64,000 nt of DNA from Hyphomicrobiales bacterium. GTDB taxonomy: Bacteria; Pseudomonadota; Alphaproteobacteria; Rhizobiales; Xanthobacteraceae. Under the pieces are notes generated by a model. That model made no database searches and was not told the origin of the DNA. It saw only the letters and a list, made by a program, of their open reading frames with translations. A program made the translations under genes and the position numbers. Positions 8,391 through 18,400 of this stretch are shown piece by piece. The stretch spans positions 123,617 through 187,616 of the forward strand of contig JAFKKH010000012.1 of the NCBI GenBank assembly GCA_017305665.1. Reading direction: 5' to 3'. Numbering within the stretch: position 1 is the stretch's first letter; each line of letters opens with the position of its first letter.

Positions 8391-9989
8391 TTATTCCTGT
8401 TTGGTGGCCCAGTAGAGCAGGACCTGATTGTCCGCGCGCTGCGTGAGCTTCACCTTGTTCGAGACGCCCCAGGCCAGGGCCTGCTGGTGCAGCGGAATAT
8501 AGCCGTAGTCCTTCTGCACGATTTCGAACGCCTGCTTGATCAACTGGTCCCGTTTGTCGGTGTTGGTTTCCTGCAGAATCTGATCGGTGAGGGCATCGAC
8601 CTTCTTGTTGCAGTAACCGCCGAGATTGGCTTCACCGCGCGAGCTGTTTGGGTTGTCGCGGCAGCCGATGATGTCGTGCAGCACGTTGTGCGAGTCCAGC
8701 GTGCCGGGCGTCCAGCCCAGCAGGTAGAACGAGGTCTTGTAGCCGCCGGGCTTCAGCACCTTGGCGAAATACTGCGCCTTGGGCTGAGCCAGCAGGTCCA
8801 CCTTGACGCCGATCCGCGCCAGCATGCCGACCACGGCCTGACAGATCGCCGCGTCGTTGACGTAACGGTCGTTCGGGCAGTCCATGCCGACTTCGAACCC
8901 GTTGGGGTAGCCGGCGGCGGTGAGCAGCTTCTTCGCCTCATCGGGATCGAACTTCGGTCGCGTGAAATCCTTCGACAGCTTGAAGAGCTGCGGAGCGATC
9001 ATCAGCGCCGACGGTGTCGACAGGCCGCGCATGACGCGGGTCTTGATCAGGTTGATGTCGATCGCCTTGTAGAAGGCTTCGCGGACCCGTTCGTCCTTGA
9101 ACGGGTTCTTGCCCTTGACGTTCGAATACAGCAGTTCGTCGCGGGTCTGATCCATCCCGAGGAAGATGGTGCGCAGTTCTGGGCCCGTCAGCACCTTGGC
9201 ATTGGAGCTCGCATTCACGCGAGAAATGTCCTGGATCGGAACCGGTTCGATCACATCGACTTCGCCCGACAAAAGCGCCGCGACGCGGGTCGCATCGGAG
9301 TGGATCGGCGTGAAGACGATCTCCTTGAGATTATGTTCGGGTTTGCGCCACCAGTTCGGGTTGGCCTTGAATACGGTTTTCACGCCGGGTTGATGGCTCT
9401 CGACGGAAAAGGCGCCGGTGCCGTTGGCGTGCAACGAGGCATAGCTCGGCGTGGTCGCGGCGGCAGGCGTCGGCTCGACCGAATTGTTCGCCTCGGCCCA
9501 CTTCTTGTCCATGATGTACCAGGTATCCCATTGCGAATTCAGGATGGGATTTGGCGAGCTCAGGATGAAGTCGACCGTGTAGTCATCGACCTTGACGACC
9601 TTGGCGTCCTTGGGAACGCGGGTCTGCAGGTTGGAGCCCTTGGCGCGGACGCGGTCGGCCGAGAACACCACGTCATCCGCGGTGAACGGATCGCCGTTCT
9701 GGAACTTGACGTTCTTGCGCAGATGGAAACGCCAGCGCGTCGGCTCGGGGTTTTCCCAGCTTTCGGCAAGGGCCGGGATGATCTTCAGATCCTTGTCGCG
9801 TGCGGTGAGGCCTTCATAGACCTGTCCGAGATGCGCGAGAGTGGTGGTTTCGTTGAGCGTGTAGGGATCGAGCGACTTGAGGTCGCCCTGATTGGCGTAG
9901 CGCAGGGTCTGGGCAGTCGCCGCGCCAGCCGAGAACGCGACGACGAACGACGCGACTGCGGCCGCAAGCAGGCTTGGACGGATGGTCAT
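8391..9989 (-). CDS. Peptide ABC transporter substrate-binding protein (SBP family 5)
   Basis: A 532-residue periplasmic binding protein. The start at 9989 gives a clear Sec signal peptide (MTIRPSLLAAAVASFVVAFS...) with probable cleavage after AGAATA, and GGGGAG stands upstream; the longer frame to 10127 would bury the signal. Mature-protein features of the DppA/OppA family include LRYANQGDLKSLDPYTLNETTT, WRFHLRKNVKFQNGDPFTADDVVFSADR and a late LGWTPGTLDSHNVLHDIIG. It is the first gene of the transporter-ggt operon and sets its specificity. Ligand specificity is not deducible by eye; a glutathione-like ligand is a hypothesis based on the ggt gene. Confidence 0.92.
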   Translation of the reverse strand: MTIRPSLLAAAVASFVVAFSAGAATAQTLRYANQGDLKSLDPYTLNETTTLAHLGQVYEGLTARDKDLKIIPALAESWENPEPTRWRFHLRKNVKFQNGDPFTADDVVFSADRVRAKGSNLQTRVPKDAKVVKVDDYTVDFILSSPNPILNSQWDTWYIMDKKWAEANNSVEPTPAAATTPSYASLHANGTGAFSVESHQPGVKTVFKANPNWWRKPEHNLKEIVFTPIHSDATRVAALLSGEVDVIEPVPIQDISRVNASSNAKVLTGPELRTIFLGMDQTRDELLYSNVKGKNPFKDERVREAFYKAIDINLIKTRVMRGLSTPSALMIAPQLFKLSKDFTRPKFDPDEAKKLLTAAGYPNGFEVGMDCPNDRYVNDAAICQAVVGMLARIGVKVDLLAQPKAQYFAKVLKPGGYKTSFYLLGWTPGTLDSHNVLHDIIGCRDNPNSSRGEANLGGYCNKKVDALTDQILQETNTDKRDQLIKQAFEIVQKDYGYIPLHQQALAWGVSNKVKLTQRADNQVLLYWATKQE

Positions 9990-10226
9990 TTGTGAAGTTT
10001 CTCCCCGCTCAATGAGTTGCTTGATGTTATTGCTTTTTTGCCTTTTGGGCATTTCCCTCAATGTTGCCAAAGTTTGGATGAGGCGCAAGCGGGATTTCCG
10101 TGATAATTCCGGATCAAGCCGGATCAATCATCAGAGCTGTCAGTGGGTTTGCACTGCGAGCGTGCGATACTTAAGTTGTAACCATCGCTTTCTGCGATGC
10201 GGGACAATCTGAATCCGGAGACGTGC

Positions 10227-11480
10227 GTGACGGTGGTCAAGGCCGATGTTCTGGTATTGGGCGCCGGAATGGTTGGGGTTTCCGCAGCCCTTCATCTGCA
10301 GAAGCGAGGCCGGGACGTCATCCTTGTCGACAGGCATGAGAAGGCCGGCGAGGAAACGAGCTACGGCAACGCCGGCCTAATCGAAAGCGCGTCGGTCTTT
10401 CCCTACATGTTCCCGCACGATCCGCTGCAGATCCTGCGCTATGCGCTGAATCTGTCGCCGGAAGCGCATTATCATCTGTCCGCTTTGCCGACATTTCTGC
10501 CGTGGCTGATCCGTTATTTCCGGGCCTCTTCGCCGGAGGGGGCGATGCGAAGCGCGAAGGCGGCGCTGCCGCTGATCCAGCGCAGCCTTACCGAGCATGA
10601 AGCGCTGATCGCGGAGGCGGGCGTGCCCCAGCTTCTGCGCAAAACCGGATGGATCAAGCTGTTCCGATCAAACGCGACGCTGGCCAAGGGCATTGCCGAG
10701 CTCGATCGCGCGCGGCAGTTTGGCGTCGAGGCGGACGTTCTGGATGCCGCGGCGATCGCGGTCCGTGAACCCAACCTGTCGGGGACGTTTGCCGGTGCCA
10801 TTCACTGGCCGGCGCCCGGCTTCATTCCGGATCCCGGCGCATTGGCCAAGGCCTATGCGGCGCTGTTTATCCGCAAGGGCGGCCGCTTTATCGCAGCCGA
10901 TGCGCGGACGCTGACGCAGAGTGACGGAGGTTGGCGCATCGATGGTCCGAACGGAGCGCTGATCGGACGTGAAGCCGTGATCGCGCTCGGGCCGTGGTCG
11001 GACGATGTGTTCCGGCCGCTGGGGTATGCGATACCGCTCGGCATCAAGCGCGGCTATCACCTGCACCTCGCGCCGCGCGGCAATGCCGTGCTTCATCATC
11101 CCGTGCTCGACACTGATCGCGGCTACCTGCTGGCGCCGATGAACCGCGGCATCCGGCTGACCACCGGCGCGGAATTCGCTCGCCGCGACGCGTCGCCGAC
11201 CCCGATTCAGATAGAGCGCACCTTGCCGTCGGCGCGCGATTTGTTCCCGCTGGGCGAGGCGGTCGACGCGACGCCGTGGATGGGCCGGCGGCCGTGCCTG
11301 CCGGATATGCTGCCGGTGATCGGACAGGCGGCTCGTCACCCGGGGCTGTGGTTCGATTTTGGGCATCAGCATCACGGCCTGACGTTGGGGCCTGCAACGG
11401 GCCGGCTGCTGGCTGAAATGATGACGGGCGAGACGCCGTTTGCCGACCCAAAGCCGTTCGCCGCGGAGCGGTTCGGCTGA
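10227..11480 (+). CDS. FAD-dependent D-amino-acid dehydrogenase-like oxidoreductase (DadA family)
   Basis: A 417-residue flavoprotein of the DAO family, which oxidises an amino acid to the imino/keto acid. The N-terminal Rossmann fingerprint GAGMVGVSAALHLQKRG is followed by an acidic strand end (ILVDRHEKAGEETSYGNAG), the DadA signature SYGNAGLI and the C-terminal FAD motif FGHQHHGLTLGPATGRL. The GTG start at 10227 has GGAG five bases upstream; an ATG at 10197 without ribosome site would add ten residues. It is divergent from the peptide-uptake operon, so the two may share the 10.0-10.2 kb promoter region and act on the same nutrients. D-amino acid specificity is family-level inference; glycine oxidase or a related amine oxidase is possible. 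Confidence 0.82.
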   Translation: MTVVKADVLVLGAGMVGVSAALHLQKRGRDVILVDRHEKAGEETSYGNAGLIESASVFPYMFPHDPLQILRYALNLSPEAHYHLSALPTFLPWLIRYFRASSPEGAMRSAKAALPLIQRSLTEHEALIAEAGVPQLLRKTGWIKLFRSNATLAKGIAELDRARQFGVEADVLDAAAIAVREPNLSGTFAGAIHWPAPGFIPDPGALAKAYAALFIRKGGRFIAADARTLTQSDGGWRIDGPNGALIGREAVIALGPWSDDVFRPLGYAIPLGIKRGYHLHLAPRGNAVLHHPVLDTDRGYLLAPMNRGIRLTTGAEFARRDASPTPIQIERTLPSARDLFPLGEAVDATPWMGRRPCLPDMLPVIGQAARHPGLWFDFGHQHHGLTLGPATGRLLAEMMTGETPFADPKPFAAERFG

Positions 11481-11595
11481 GCTTGTGACCGCGCTCGCCG
11501 TTCGGGTCGCTTGCATCGCAAGCGAACTCGCGGCGATACTGATGCATCTCCCGGTTCGCTGCATCTTGCGTTCCGGGACCAGTCAGGAGCACGGC

Positions 11596-11850
11596 ATGAA
11601 GGTCAATATCGAAATCGATTGCACCCCGGAAGAAGCACGACAATTCATGGGGCTTCCCGATGTGCAGCCGATGCAGAACGCCATGATGGACAAGCTCCAG
11701 CAAAAGATGTCGGAGAATATCGACAAGTTCTCGCCCGAAACGATTCTGCAGAACTGGTTTACGTTCGATCCGAAGATGACCGAACGCTTCCAGGACATGT
11801 TCGTTAATATGGCCGGGCTCGGCATGGGCCGGACCAAGGACAAGACGTAG
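11596..11850 (+). CDS. Small DUF6489-type protein
   Basis: An 84-residue soluble protein starting MKVNIEIDCTPEEARQFMGLPDV, with a helical middle (MQNAMMDKLQQKMSENIDKF) and a WFTFDPKMTERFQDMF block. It matches my recollection of the alphaproteobacterial DUF6489 family. CAGGAG lies six bases before the ATG. Its stop is three bases before the next gene, so it is translated with the lipase-like hydrolase. No function is known; the high methionine and acidic content and the partner genes are the only clues. Confidence 0.8.
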   Translation: MKVNIEIDCTPEEARQFMGLPDVQPMQNAMMDKLQQKMSENIDKFSPETILQNWFTFDPKMTERFQDMFVNMAGLGMGRTKDKT

Positions 11851-11853
11851 GGC

Positions 11854-12651
11854 ATGTCGGCCGATCGCAGTTTGCCTGTCACGGAACGGCGGCTTCGCCC
11901 GCCGGGTGTCGGCCTGCTGCTGGCCGAGGCGCGCGGGCTGCTGGAGTTCAATGCCAGTGTCGCATTGGCGCCGGTCTTGCTGAATGCGCCGAGGGGCGAC
12001 GGGCATCCCGTGTTGGCTCTGCCGGGCTTCCTCGCCAGCGATCTGTCGATGGCGCCGCTGCGGCGGCTGCTCAAGGTCCTCGGTTACGATACTTATGCTT
12101 GGGAGATGGGCCGCAATTTCGGCGGCGTCATCAAGTTGCGGCATGCTTTACGCGACCGCCTTGCGCAAATCCATGATGCGACCGGGCGCAAGGTCAGCAT
12201 TGTCGGCTGGAGTCTTGGCGGCATCTATGCGCGCGATCTCGCGCTGAATATGCCGAATATGGTGCGCTATGTCGTCACCATGGGCAGTCCGTTCGCGGGC
12301 GACGTGACGGCGACCAACGCGACACGGCTTTACGAGGCGTTGTCGGGCGAGCAGGTCGAGGCTGACGACGAGTTGCGCCGCGCCATCGCCGGCGATCTCC
12401 CGGTGCCGACCACCTCGATCTATTCCCGCACCGACGGTATCGTGAACTGGCGGACGTGCCTGCTGCGTTCCTCCGATACCGCCGAGAACATCGAGGCCCT
12501 GTTCGCGAGCCATATCGGGATGGGCGTCAATGCCTCGGTCCTGTGGGCTCTGGCCGATCGCCTGGCGCAACCGGAAGGGGAGTTCACCCCGTTTGATCGA
12601 TCCGGTCCGTTTGCCATTGCATATCCCCCGCCGGAACAGGCACAATCCTGA
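11854..12651 (+). CDS. Alpha/beta hydrolase, lipase-like (paralogue of the gene at 24746)
   Basis: A 265-residue esterase/lipase-type protein. It contains the oxyanion-side block GHPVLALPGFLASDLS, the nucleophile elbow VGWSLGGIYARDLAL (Gly-Trp-Ser-Leu-Gly-Gly), a Ser-Pro-Phe-Ala strand and a late acid/His region (SRTDGIVNW ... SHIGMGVNASVLW). No signal peptide is visible. A second copy of the same family lies at 24746-25516, sharing the GRNFG, GWSLGG, TNA.R.YE and S.TDG blocks. It is followed by the WS/DGAT gene, which suggests work on acyl esters. The substrate is unknown. Confidence 0.85.
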   Translation: MSADRSLPVTERRLRPPGVGLLLAEARGLLEFNASVALAPVLLNAPRGDGHPVLALPGFLASDLSMAPLRRLLKVLGYDTYAWEMGRNFGGVIKLRHALRDRLAQIHDATGRKVSIVGWSLGGIYARDLALNMPNMVRYVVTMGSPFAGDVTATNATRLYEALSGEQVEADDELRRAIAGDLPVPTTSIYSRTDGIVNWRTCLLRSSDTAENIEALFASHIGMGVNASVLWALADRLAQPEGEFTPFDRSGPFAIAYPPPEQAQS

Positions 12652-12728
12652 CCCGCTGTTGAGCGCGAGGACCGTAAGCCGCGAGAAGTGCCCCAAGGCG
12701 CCGCGCGGCCGGTGGTCGGGAGGGAAGC

Positions 12729-14270
12729 ATGAGTGACGCCAAGAAACTGTCCTCGATGGACGCCTCGTTCCTCTATCTGGAGACGCCGGAGATGCCGATG
12801 CATGTCGGCAGCATGGCGATCTTTCGCTTGCCCGAGGATTACAAGGGCAACTTCTTCGAGGACTTCAAGGCGATGATCGCCTCGCGGCTTCACATCGCGC
12901 CGATCCTGAAAGCGCGCCTGCAGAAGACGCCGCTCGACATCGACCATCCGAGCTGGGTCGAGGATGATCAGTTCGACATCGACCGCCACATCTTCCGCGG
13001 CAGCTTGCCGGCGCCTTACGACCGCGCGACGCTGGAGCGCATCGTTGGCTGGATGCATGCCAAGCTGCTCAATCGCGCCCGCCCGTTGTGGGAGTTCTAT
13101 GTCTTCGAGGGGATGAAAGACAACGAGATCGGGCTCTATTCCAAGATGCATCACGCCTGCATCGATGGCGGTGCCGGCGCGGCGCTGACCAACATGATCT
13201 ACGATGTGACGCCGGTGCCGCGCGAGGTGCCGCCGCCGACCGCGACGCGCAAGCTCGAGCCGCGCGAGGTCGCCGCCAATTTCCTCGATTCCTATCAACA
13301 ACTCTGGCGTCAGCCATTCGATGCCAAGGCGCCGGCCAGGACGCTCGAATTGCCGCGTTCCGGCAAGAACGATCTCGGATCGATCCTGTTCGACAATGCC
13401 ATGTTCCAGATCGAGAACGCGGTGAAGTTCGCCGGCAGTATCCCGTCGGTGCTGAAAAGCGTGTCCGAAGTGGTGGGCAAGGTCACCGACCCGAAGTCGC
13501 GCGACAGCATCGCGGCCATGGCCTCGCCGCCGACCATCCTGAACAAGACGATCTCGTCGGAGCGCAGTTTCGCGGGTACGTCGATCTCGCTGTCGCGCGC
13601 CAAGGCGCTGGCCAAGACATCCGGCGGCAAGCTGAACGACGTCGTGCTGGCGCTTTCAAGCGGTGTGGTCCGGCGCTATCTGAAGGAGCAGGGTGCGTTG
13701 CCGGCCAAGTCGATGACGGCGGCCGTGCCGATCTCGTTGCGCGAGGAAGGCAACACCGACGCCAACAATCAGGTGTTCGGCATGATCTGCTCGATCGCCA
13801 CCAATGTCGACGATCCCAGGACGCGCCTCGAAACCATCATCGCGCAATCCACGAAGTCGAAGGAGATGTCGCATCCGCTGCGAGCGCTGATGCCGCAGGT
13901 CACCAACCTGTCGATGCTGGGCGCACCGATCATGACGCAGATCCTGGCGCTGCTTTACAGCCGCTCGAATCTGTCCGATGTGCTGCCGCCGGCGGCGAAC
14001 ATCACGGTGTCGAACGTGCCGGGTCCACGACAGACGCTCTATGCCGCGGGCGCCGAGTTGCTGCACATCTTCCCGGTGTCGATCTCGACCCATGGCCTGG
14101 CGTTGAACATCACGGTGCAAAGCTATCGCGACCAGCTCGATTTCGGCTTCATCGCCGGCGCCAACATCATTCCGCACGTGCAGGTACTCTGCGATATGCT
14201 GCCGGAAGAATTCGACGCACTGGAAGCCGCTTATGCAATGTCATCCAATACCAAGAGTGCGGCTAGCTAG
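12729..14270 (+). CDS. Wax ester synthase / diacylglycerol acyltransferase (WS/DGAT)
   Basis: A 513-residue acyl-CoA-dependent O-acyltransferase that makes wax esters or triacylglycerol. The catalytic motif HHxxxDG is intact (His141, His142, Asp146, Gly147 in SKMHHACIDGG). Other family blocks are LSSMDASFLYLETPEMPMHVG at the N-terminus, the mid-protein GGKLNDVVLALSSG, and the C-terminal NITVSNVPGP and ALNITVQSYRDQLDFGF. The length agrees with the family (about 450-500). GGGAGGGAAGC precedes the ATG. It lies between a lipase-like gene and an epoxide hydrolase in one direction, consistent with a lipid operon. Which neutral lipid is made cannot be read from sequence. Confidence 0.92.
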   Translation: MSDAKKLSSMDASFLYLETPEMPMHVGSMAIFRLPEDYKGNFFEDFKAMIASRLHIAPILKARLQKTPLDIDHPSWVEDDQFDIDRHIFRGSLPAPYDRATLERIVGWMHAKLLNRARPLWEFYVFEGMKDNEIGLYSKMHHACIDGGAGAALTNMIYDVTPVPREVPPPTATRKLEPREVAANFLDSYQQLWRQPFDAKAPARTLELPRSGKNDLGSILFDNAMFQIENAVKFAGSIPSVLKSVSEVVGKVTDPKSRDSIAAMASPPTILNKTISSERSFAGTSISLSRAKALAKTSGGKLNDVVLALSSGVVRRYLKEQGALPAKSMTAAVPISLREEGNTDANNQVFGMICSIATNVDDPRTRLETIIAQSTKSKEMSHPLRALMPQVTNLSMLGAPIMTQILALLYSRSNLSDVLPPAANITVSNVPGPRQTLYAAGAELLHIFPVSISTHGLALNITVQSYRDQLDFGFIAGANIIPHVQVLCDMLPEEFDALEAAYAMSSNTKSAAS

Positions 14271-14285
14271 AAACAGGACTTCTCC

Positions 14286-15281
14286 ATGATCGACATGCCG
14301 CCGCTCCAGTTCGCGCAGACGAATGGAATTCGTATGGGCTATTACGAGGCCGGCCCGAAGACCGATGCGCCGCCATTTGTGCTGTGTCATGGCTGGCCGG
14401 AGCTGGCCTTCTCGTGGCGGCACCAGATCAAGGCACTGAGCGCCGTCGGCTTTCGAGTCATCGCGCCCGATCAGCGCGGTTATGGCGCAACCGAACGGCC
14501 GGACAAGGTCGAGGACTATGACCTCGACCATCTGACCGGCGATCTGGTCGGGCTGCTCGACGCTCTCAAGATCGACAAGGCGATTTTCGTCGGCCACGAC
14601 TGGGGCGGCTTTGTCGTCTGGCAGATGGCGCTGCGCCATCCCGATCGTGTGGCCGGCGTGGTCGGCGTCAATACTCCCCACACGCCGCGTCCGCCAATGG
14701 ATCCGATCGCGCTGTTCCGTCAGCGCTTCGGCGACAGCATGTATATTGTGCAGTTTCAGGACCCGGCGCGCGAGCCGGATCGCATTTTTGGCGGTCGGGT
14801 CGAGCAGGTGTTCGATGCCTTCATGCGCAAGCCGCTCCCGCGCAAGGAGGAGGCTGCGGCACAACCTCCGGCTGCGGGCGTTGGCGCGTCCCCCAAAACC
14901 AATCTGGCGTTTCCGCAGATGATCGCGGCCTACGATGCCCGGCTTGATCCGCGCACGCCGATCCTGTCGCCGGAGGAGAAGAAGGTGTTTGTCGATGCCT
15001 TCACGAAGACCGGTTTCACCGGCGGCATCAACTGGTACCGCAACATGACGCGCAACTGGGAGCGTTCGGCCGGTCTCGACTATACTGTGCGAGTGCCGTC
15101 GCTGATGATCATGGCCGAGAACGATGCCGTGCTGCCGCCCTCGGCGGCTGACGGCATGGAGAAGATCATTCCCGATCTCGAGAAATATCTGGTACGCGCC
15201 AGCGGCCATTGGACGCAGCAGGAAAAGCCGGATGAGGTCAGCGCCAAGCTGATCGAATGGCGTAGAAGGCGGTTCGGGTAG
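14286..15281 (+). CDS. Epoxide hydrolase-type alpha/beta hydrolase
   Basis: A 331-residue enzyme. The nucleophile elbow GHDWGG carries Asp105, which marks the epoxide hydrolase/haloalkane dehalogenase branch rather than the Ser esterases. The oxyanion motif HGWPE is typical of epoxide hydrolases, and the base is His308 in SGHWTQQEKP. A cap domain lies between about residues 140 and 230. The gap to the WS/DGAT gene is 15 bases, so it is probably cotranscribed. The self-sufficient P450 follows after a repeat, which would make a route from epoxidised fatty acids to diols plausible; this is inference. Confidence 0.88.
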   Translation: MIDMPPLQFAQTNGIRMGYYEAGPKTDAPPFVLCHGWPELAFSWRHQIKALSAVGFRVIAPDQRGYGATERPDKVEDYDLDHLTGDLVGLLDALKIDKAIFVGHDWGGFVVWQMALRHPDRVAGVVGVNTPHTPRPPMDPIALFRQRFGDSMYIVQFQDPAREPDRIFGGRVEQVFDAFMRKPLPRKEEAAAQPPAAGVGASPKTNLAFPQMIAAYDARLDPRTPILSPEEKKVFVDAFTKTGFTGGINWYRNMTRNWERSAGLDYTVRVPSLMIMAENDAVLPPSAADGMEKIIPDLEKYLVRASGHWTQQEKPDEVSAKLIEWRRRRFG

Positions 15282-15294
15282 ACAATGCCGAAGT

Positions 15295-15401
15295 CGTCAT
15301 CCTGAGGTGCGAGCCGTCAGGCGAGCCTCGAAAGGATGACATGAATAATGGCGTGCTGGGCCATCCTTCGAGACGCGCGCAGAGCGCTCCTCAGGATGAC
15401 G
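15295..15401. repeat. Dispersed palindromic repeat, copy 1
   Basis: A 107-bp element bounded by perfect 12-bp inverted ends, CGTCATCCTGAG and CTCAGGATGACG. Internal arms are CCTCGAAAGGATG and CCATCCTTCGAG. It occupies almost the whole gap between the epoxide hydrolase and the P450. Two related copies occur at 59648-59817 and 63143-63270. This type is common in Bradyrhizobium-like genomes and may be a small non-autonomous mobile element. Confidence 0.85.
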
Positions 15402-15425
15402 GTTTAGGTAGGGAAGACTTTTTCA

Positions 15426-18400
15426 ATGTCGTCGACAAATCGACTCGACCCGATCCCGCGTCCGCCGACCAAGCCGGTGGTCGGCAATATGCTGTCGCTG
15501 GACTCGACCGCGCCGGTTCAGCATCTGGCGCGGATGGCCAAGGAACTCGGGCCGATCTTCTGGCTCGACATGATGGGTGCGCCGATCGTCATCGCGTCGG
15601 GCTACGACATCGTCAACGAACTCAGCGACGAAAAGCGTTTCGACAAGGCGGTGCGCGGCTCGCTGCGCCGCGTGCGCGCCGTCGGCGGCGACGGGCTGTT
15701 CACGGCAGATACGAAAGAGCCGAACTGGAGCAAGGCGCACAACATCCTGCTGCAGCCGTTCGGCAACCGTGCCATGCAGTCCTACCACCCAAGCATGGTC
15801 GATATCGCCGAGCAGCTCGTGAAGAAGTGGGATCGGCTCAATGCCGACGACGAGATCGACGTCGTCCACGACATGACGGCGCTGACGCTCGACACCATCG
15901 GTCTCTGCGGCTTCGACTACCGCTTCAATTCGTTCTACCGCAGGGACTATCACCCCTTCGTCGAGTCGCTGGTCCGTTCGCTCGAGACCATCATGATGAC
16001 GCGCGGGCTGCCGCTCGAGAAGCTGTGGATGCACAGGCGCAACAGCGATCTCACCGCCGACGTCGCCTTCATGAACAAGATGGTCGACGATGTGATCGCG
16101 GCGCGGCGCGGCGACGGCGATGCGGAATCGCGCAAGGACATGCTCAACGCCATGCTCACCGGTGTCGACAAGACGACCGGTGAGCAACTCGACGACGTCA
16201 ACATCCGCTACCAGATCAACACGTTCCTGATCGCGGGCCACGAGACCACTAGCGGGCTTTTGTCCTGCACGCTGTACGCGCTGCTCAAGCATCCCGAGGT
16301 ATTGAAGAAGGCCTATGAGGAGGTCGATCGCGTGTTCGGCCCCGACCTCAACGCGCGGCCGACGTATCAGCAGGTGACGCAGCTCACCTACATCACGCAA
16401 ATCCTGAAGGAGGCGTTGCGGCTGTGGCCGCCGGCACCCGCCTATGGCATCGCGCCGCTGCAGGACGAGGTGGTCGGCGGCAAATACAAGCTGAAGAAGA
16501 ACACCTTCGTCACCGTGCTGGTGCTGGCGCTGCATCGCGATCCCAAAGTCTGGGGGCCGCATCCCGATGTGTTCGACCCCGAGAATTTCAGCCGCGAGGC
16601 GGAGAAAAATCGCCCGCTCAATGCCTGGAGGCCGTTCGGCAATGGCCAGCGCGCCTGTATCGGGCGTGGTTTTGCCATGCACGAGGCGGCGCTGGCGATC
16701 GGCATGATCCTGCAGCGCTTCAAGCTGATCGACCATCAGCGCTATCAGATGCATCTCAAGGAGACGCTGACGATCAAGCCGGAGGGTTTCAAGATCAAGG
16801 TGCGTCCGCGCACCGATCAGGAGCGTGGCGCATTTGCCGGCGGCGCTGCTATCGCGAAAGCGGCTGTCGCGCCTTCCGCTGGGCCCGCGCGCACACGGCC
16901 TGGCCACAACACGCCGCTGCTGGTGCTGTACGGCTCCAATCTCGGCACGGCGGAGGAACTTGCCACACGCGTGGCCGATCTCGCCGAAGTCAACGGCTTT
17001 GCGACGAAACTCGCGCCGCTCGATGACTACGTGGACAAACTGCCGGAGCAGGGGGGCGTGCTGATCTTCTGCGCGTCCTACAACGGCGCGCCACCGGACA
17101 ACGCCACCGAGTTCGTCAAATGGCTCGGGAGCGGATTAGCGAAGGATGCCTTCGCCAGGGTTCGCTATGCCGTGTTCGGTTGCGGTAACAGCGACTGGGC
17201 GGCGACCTATCAGTCGGTCCCGCGGCTGATCGACGAGCAACTGGCGGCACACGGCGCGAAAAACCTTGCCGCACGCGGTGAGGGCGATGCGCGCGGCGAT
17301 CTGGATAGTCAGTTCGATGCGTGGTTCGCGAAAGCCGCGCCGGCGGCGGTGAAGGAGCTTGGGGTCGATACCAGCTTCAGCCGCAGTGCCAACGACGCGC
17401 CGCTGTATTCAGTCGAGCCGGTGGCGCCGACGACGGTCAATGCCGCTGTCGCGCTCGGCGGCGCGTCGCCGATGAAGGTGCTTGTCAACACCGAGTTGCA
17501 GAACAGGACGGGCGCCAACGCCTCCGACCGCTCGACGCGGCACATTGAGGTGCAACTGCCGGCCGGTTCAAGCTATCGTGTCGGGGACCACCTCAGCGTG
17601 GTGCCGCGCAACGATCCCACGCTGGTTGACTCCGTCGCGCGCCGCTTCGGCTTCCTGCCCGCGGACCAGATCAGGCTGCATGTTTCGGAGGGTCGGCGCG
17701 CGCAATTGCCGGTCGGCGATGCTGTCTCCGTCGGCCGTCTGCTGACGGAATTCGTCGAACTGCAGCAGGTCGCGACCCGGAAGCAGATTCAGGTCATGGC
17801 GGAGCACACCCGCTGCCCCGTCACCAAGCCCAAGCTGCTGTCCTATGTCGGCGATGATGACGCCTCCATGGAGCGCTATCGCACCGAGGTGCTTCTGAAG
17901 CGCAAGTCGGTATTCGATTTGCGGGAAGAGTTTCCGGCCTGCGAATTGCCGTTCCATGCTTATCTCGAGATGCTGTCGTTGCTGGCGCCGCGCTATTACT
18001 CAATCTCGTCATCGCCGTCAGGCGATCCGGCGCGCTGCAGCGTCACGGTTGGCGTGGTCGAAGGCGCCGCGAGTTCGGGGCGCGGCGTTTACAAAGGTGT
18101 CTGCTCGAACTACTTCGCCGGTCGCCGCGCCGGCGATATGGTTCAGGCGACGGTGCGCGAGACCAAGGCCGGATTCCGCTTGCCTGACGATTCATCGGTG
18201 CCGATCGTCATGATCGGACCCGGCACGGGGCTTGCGCCGTTCCGCGGCTTTCTGCAAGAGCGCGCAGCGCGGAAGGCCAAGGGCGCAACGCTCGGGCCCG
18301 CGATGCTGTTCTTCGGTTGCCGTCATCCCGAGCAGGATTTCCTATACGCCGATGAACTCAAAGCGTTCGCGGCCGATGGCGTCACCGAACTGCACACGGC

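Noticed and set aside
8322-9995. A 557-residue open frame on the plus strand opposite the peptide-binding-protein gene
   Set aside because: It mirrors the complete coding frame of a well-recognised gene, shows no family motif, and long antisense frames are normal in GC-rich DNA.
9990-10226. A possible sigma-54 promoter (TTGGCAACATTG...) between the peptide operon and the DadA-like gene
   Set aside because: The GG-N10-GC spacing is not met; only part of the -24 element is present.
15423-16907. A 494-residue minus-strand frame opposite the P450 heme domain
   Set aside because: His/Asp/Arg-rich translation without motifs; it is the antisense shadow of a P450 with intact I-helix and heme loop.
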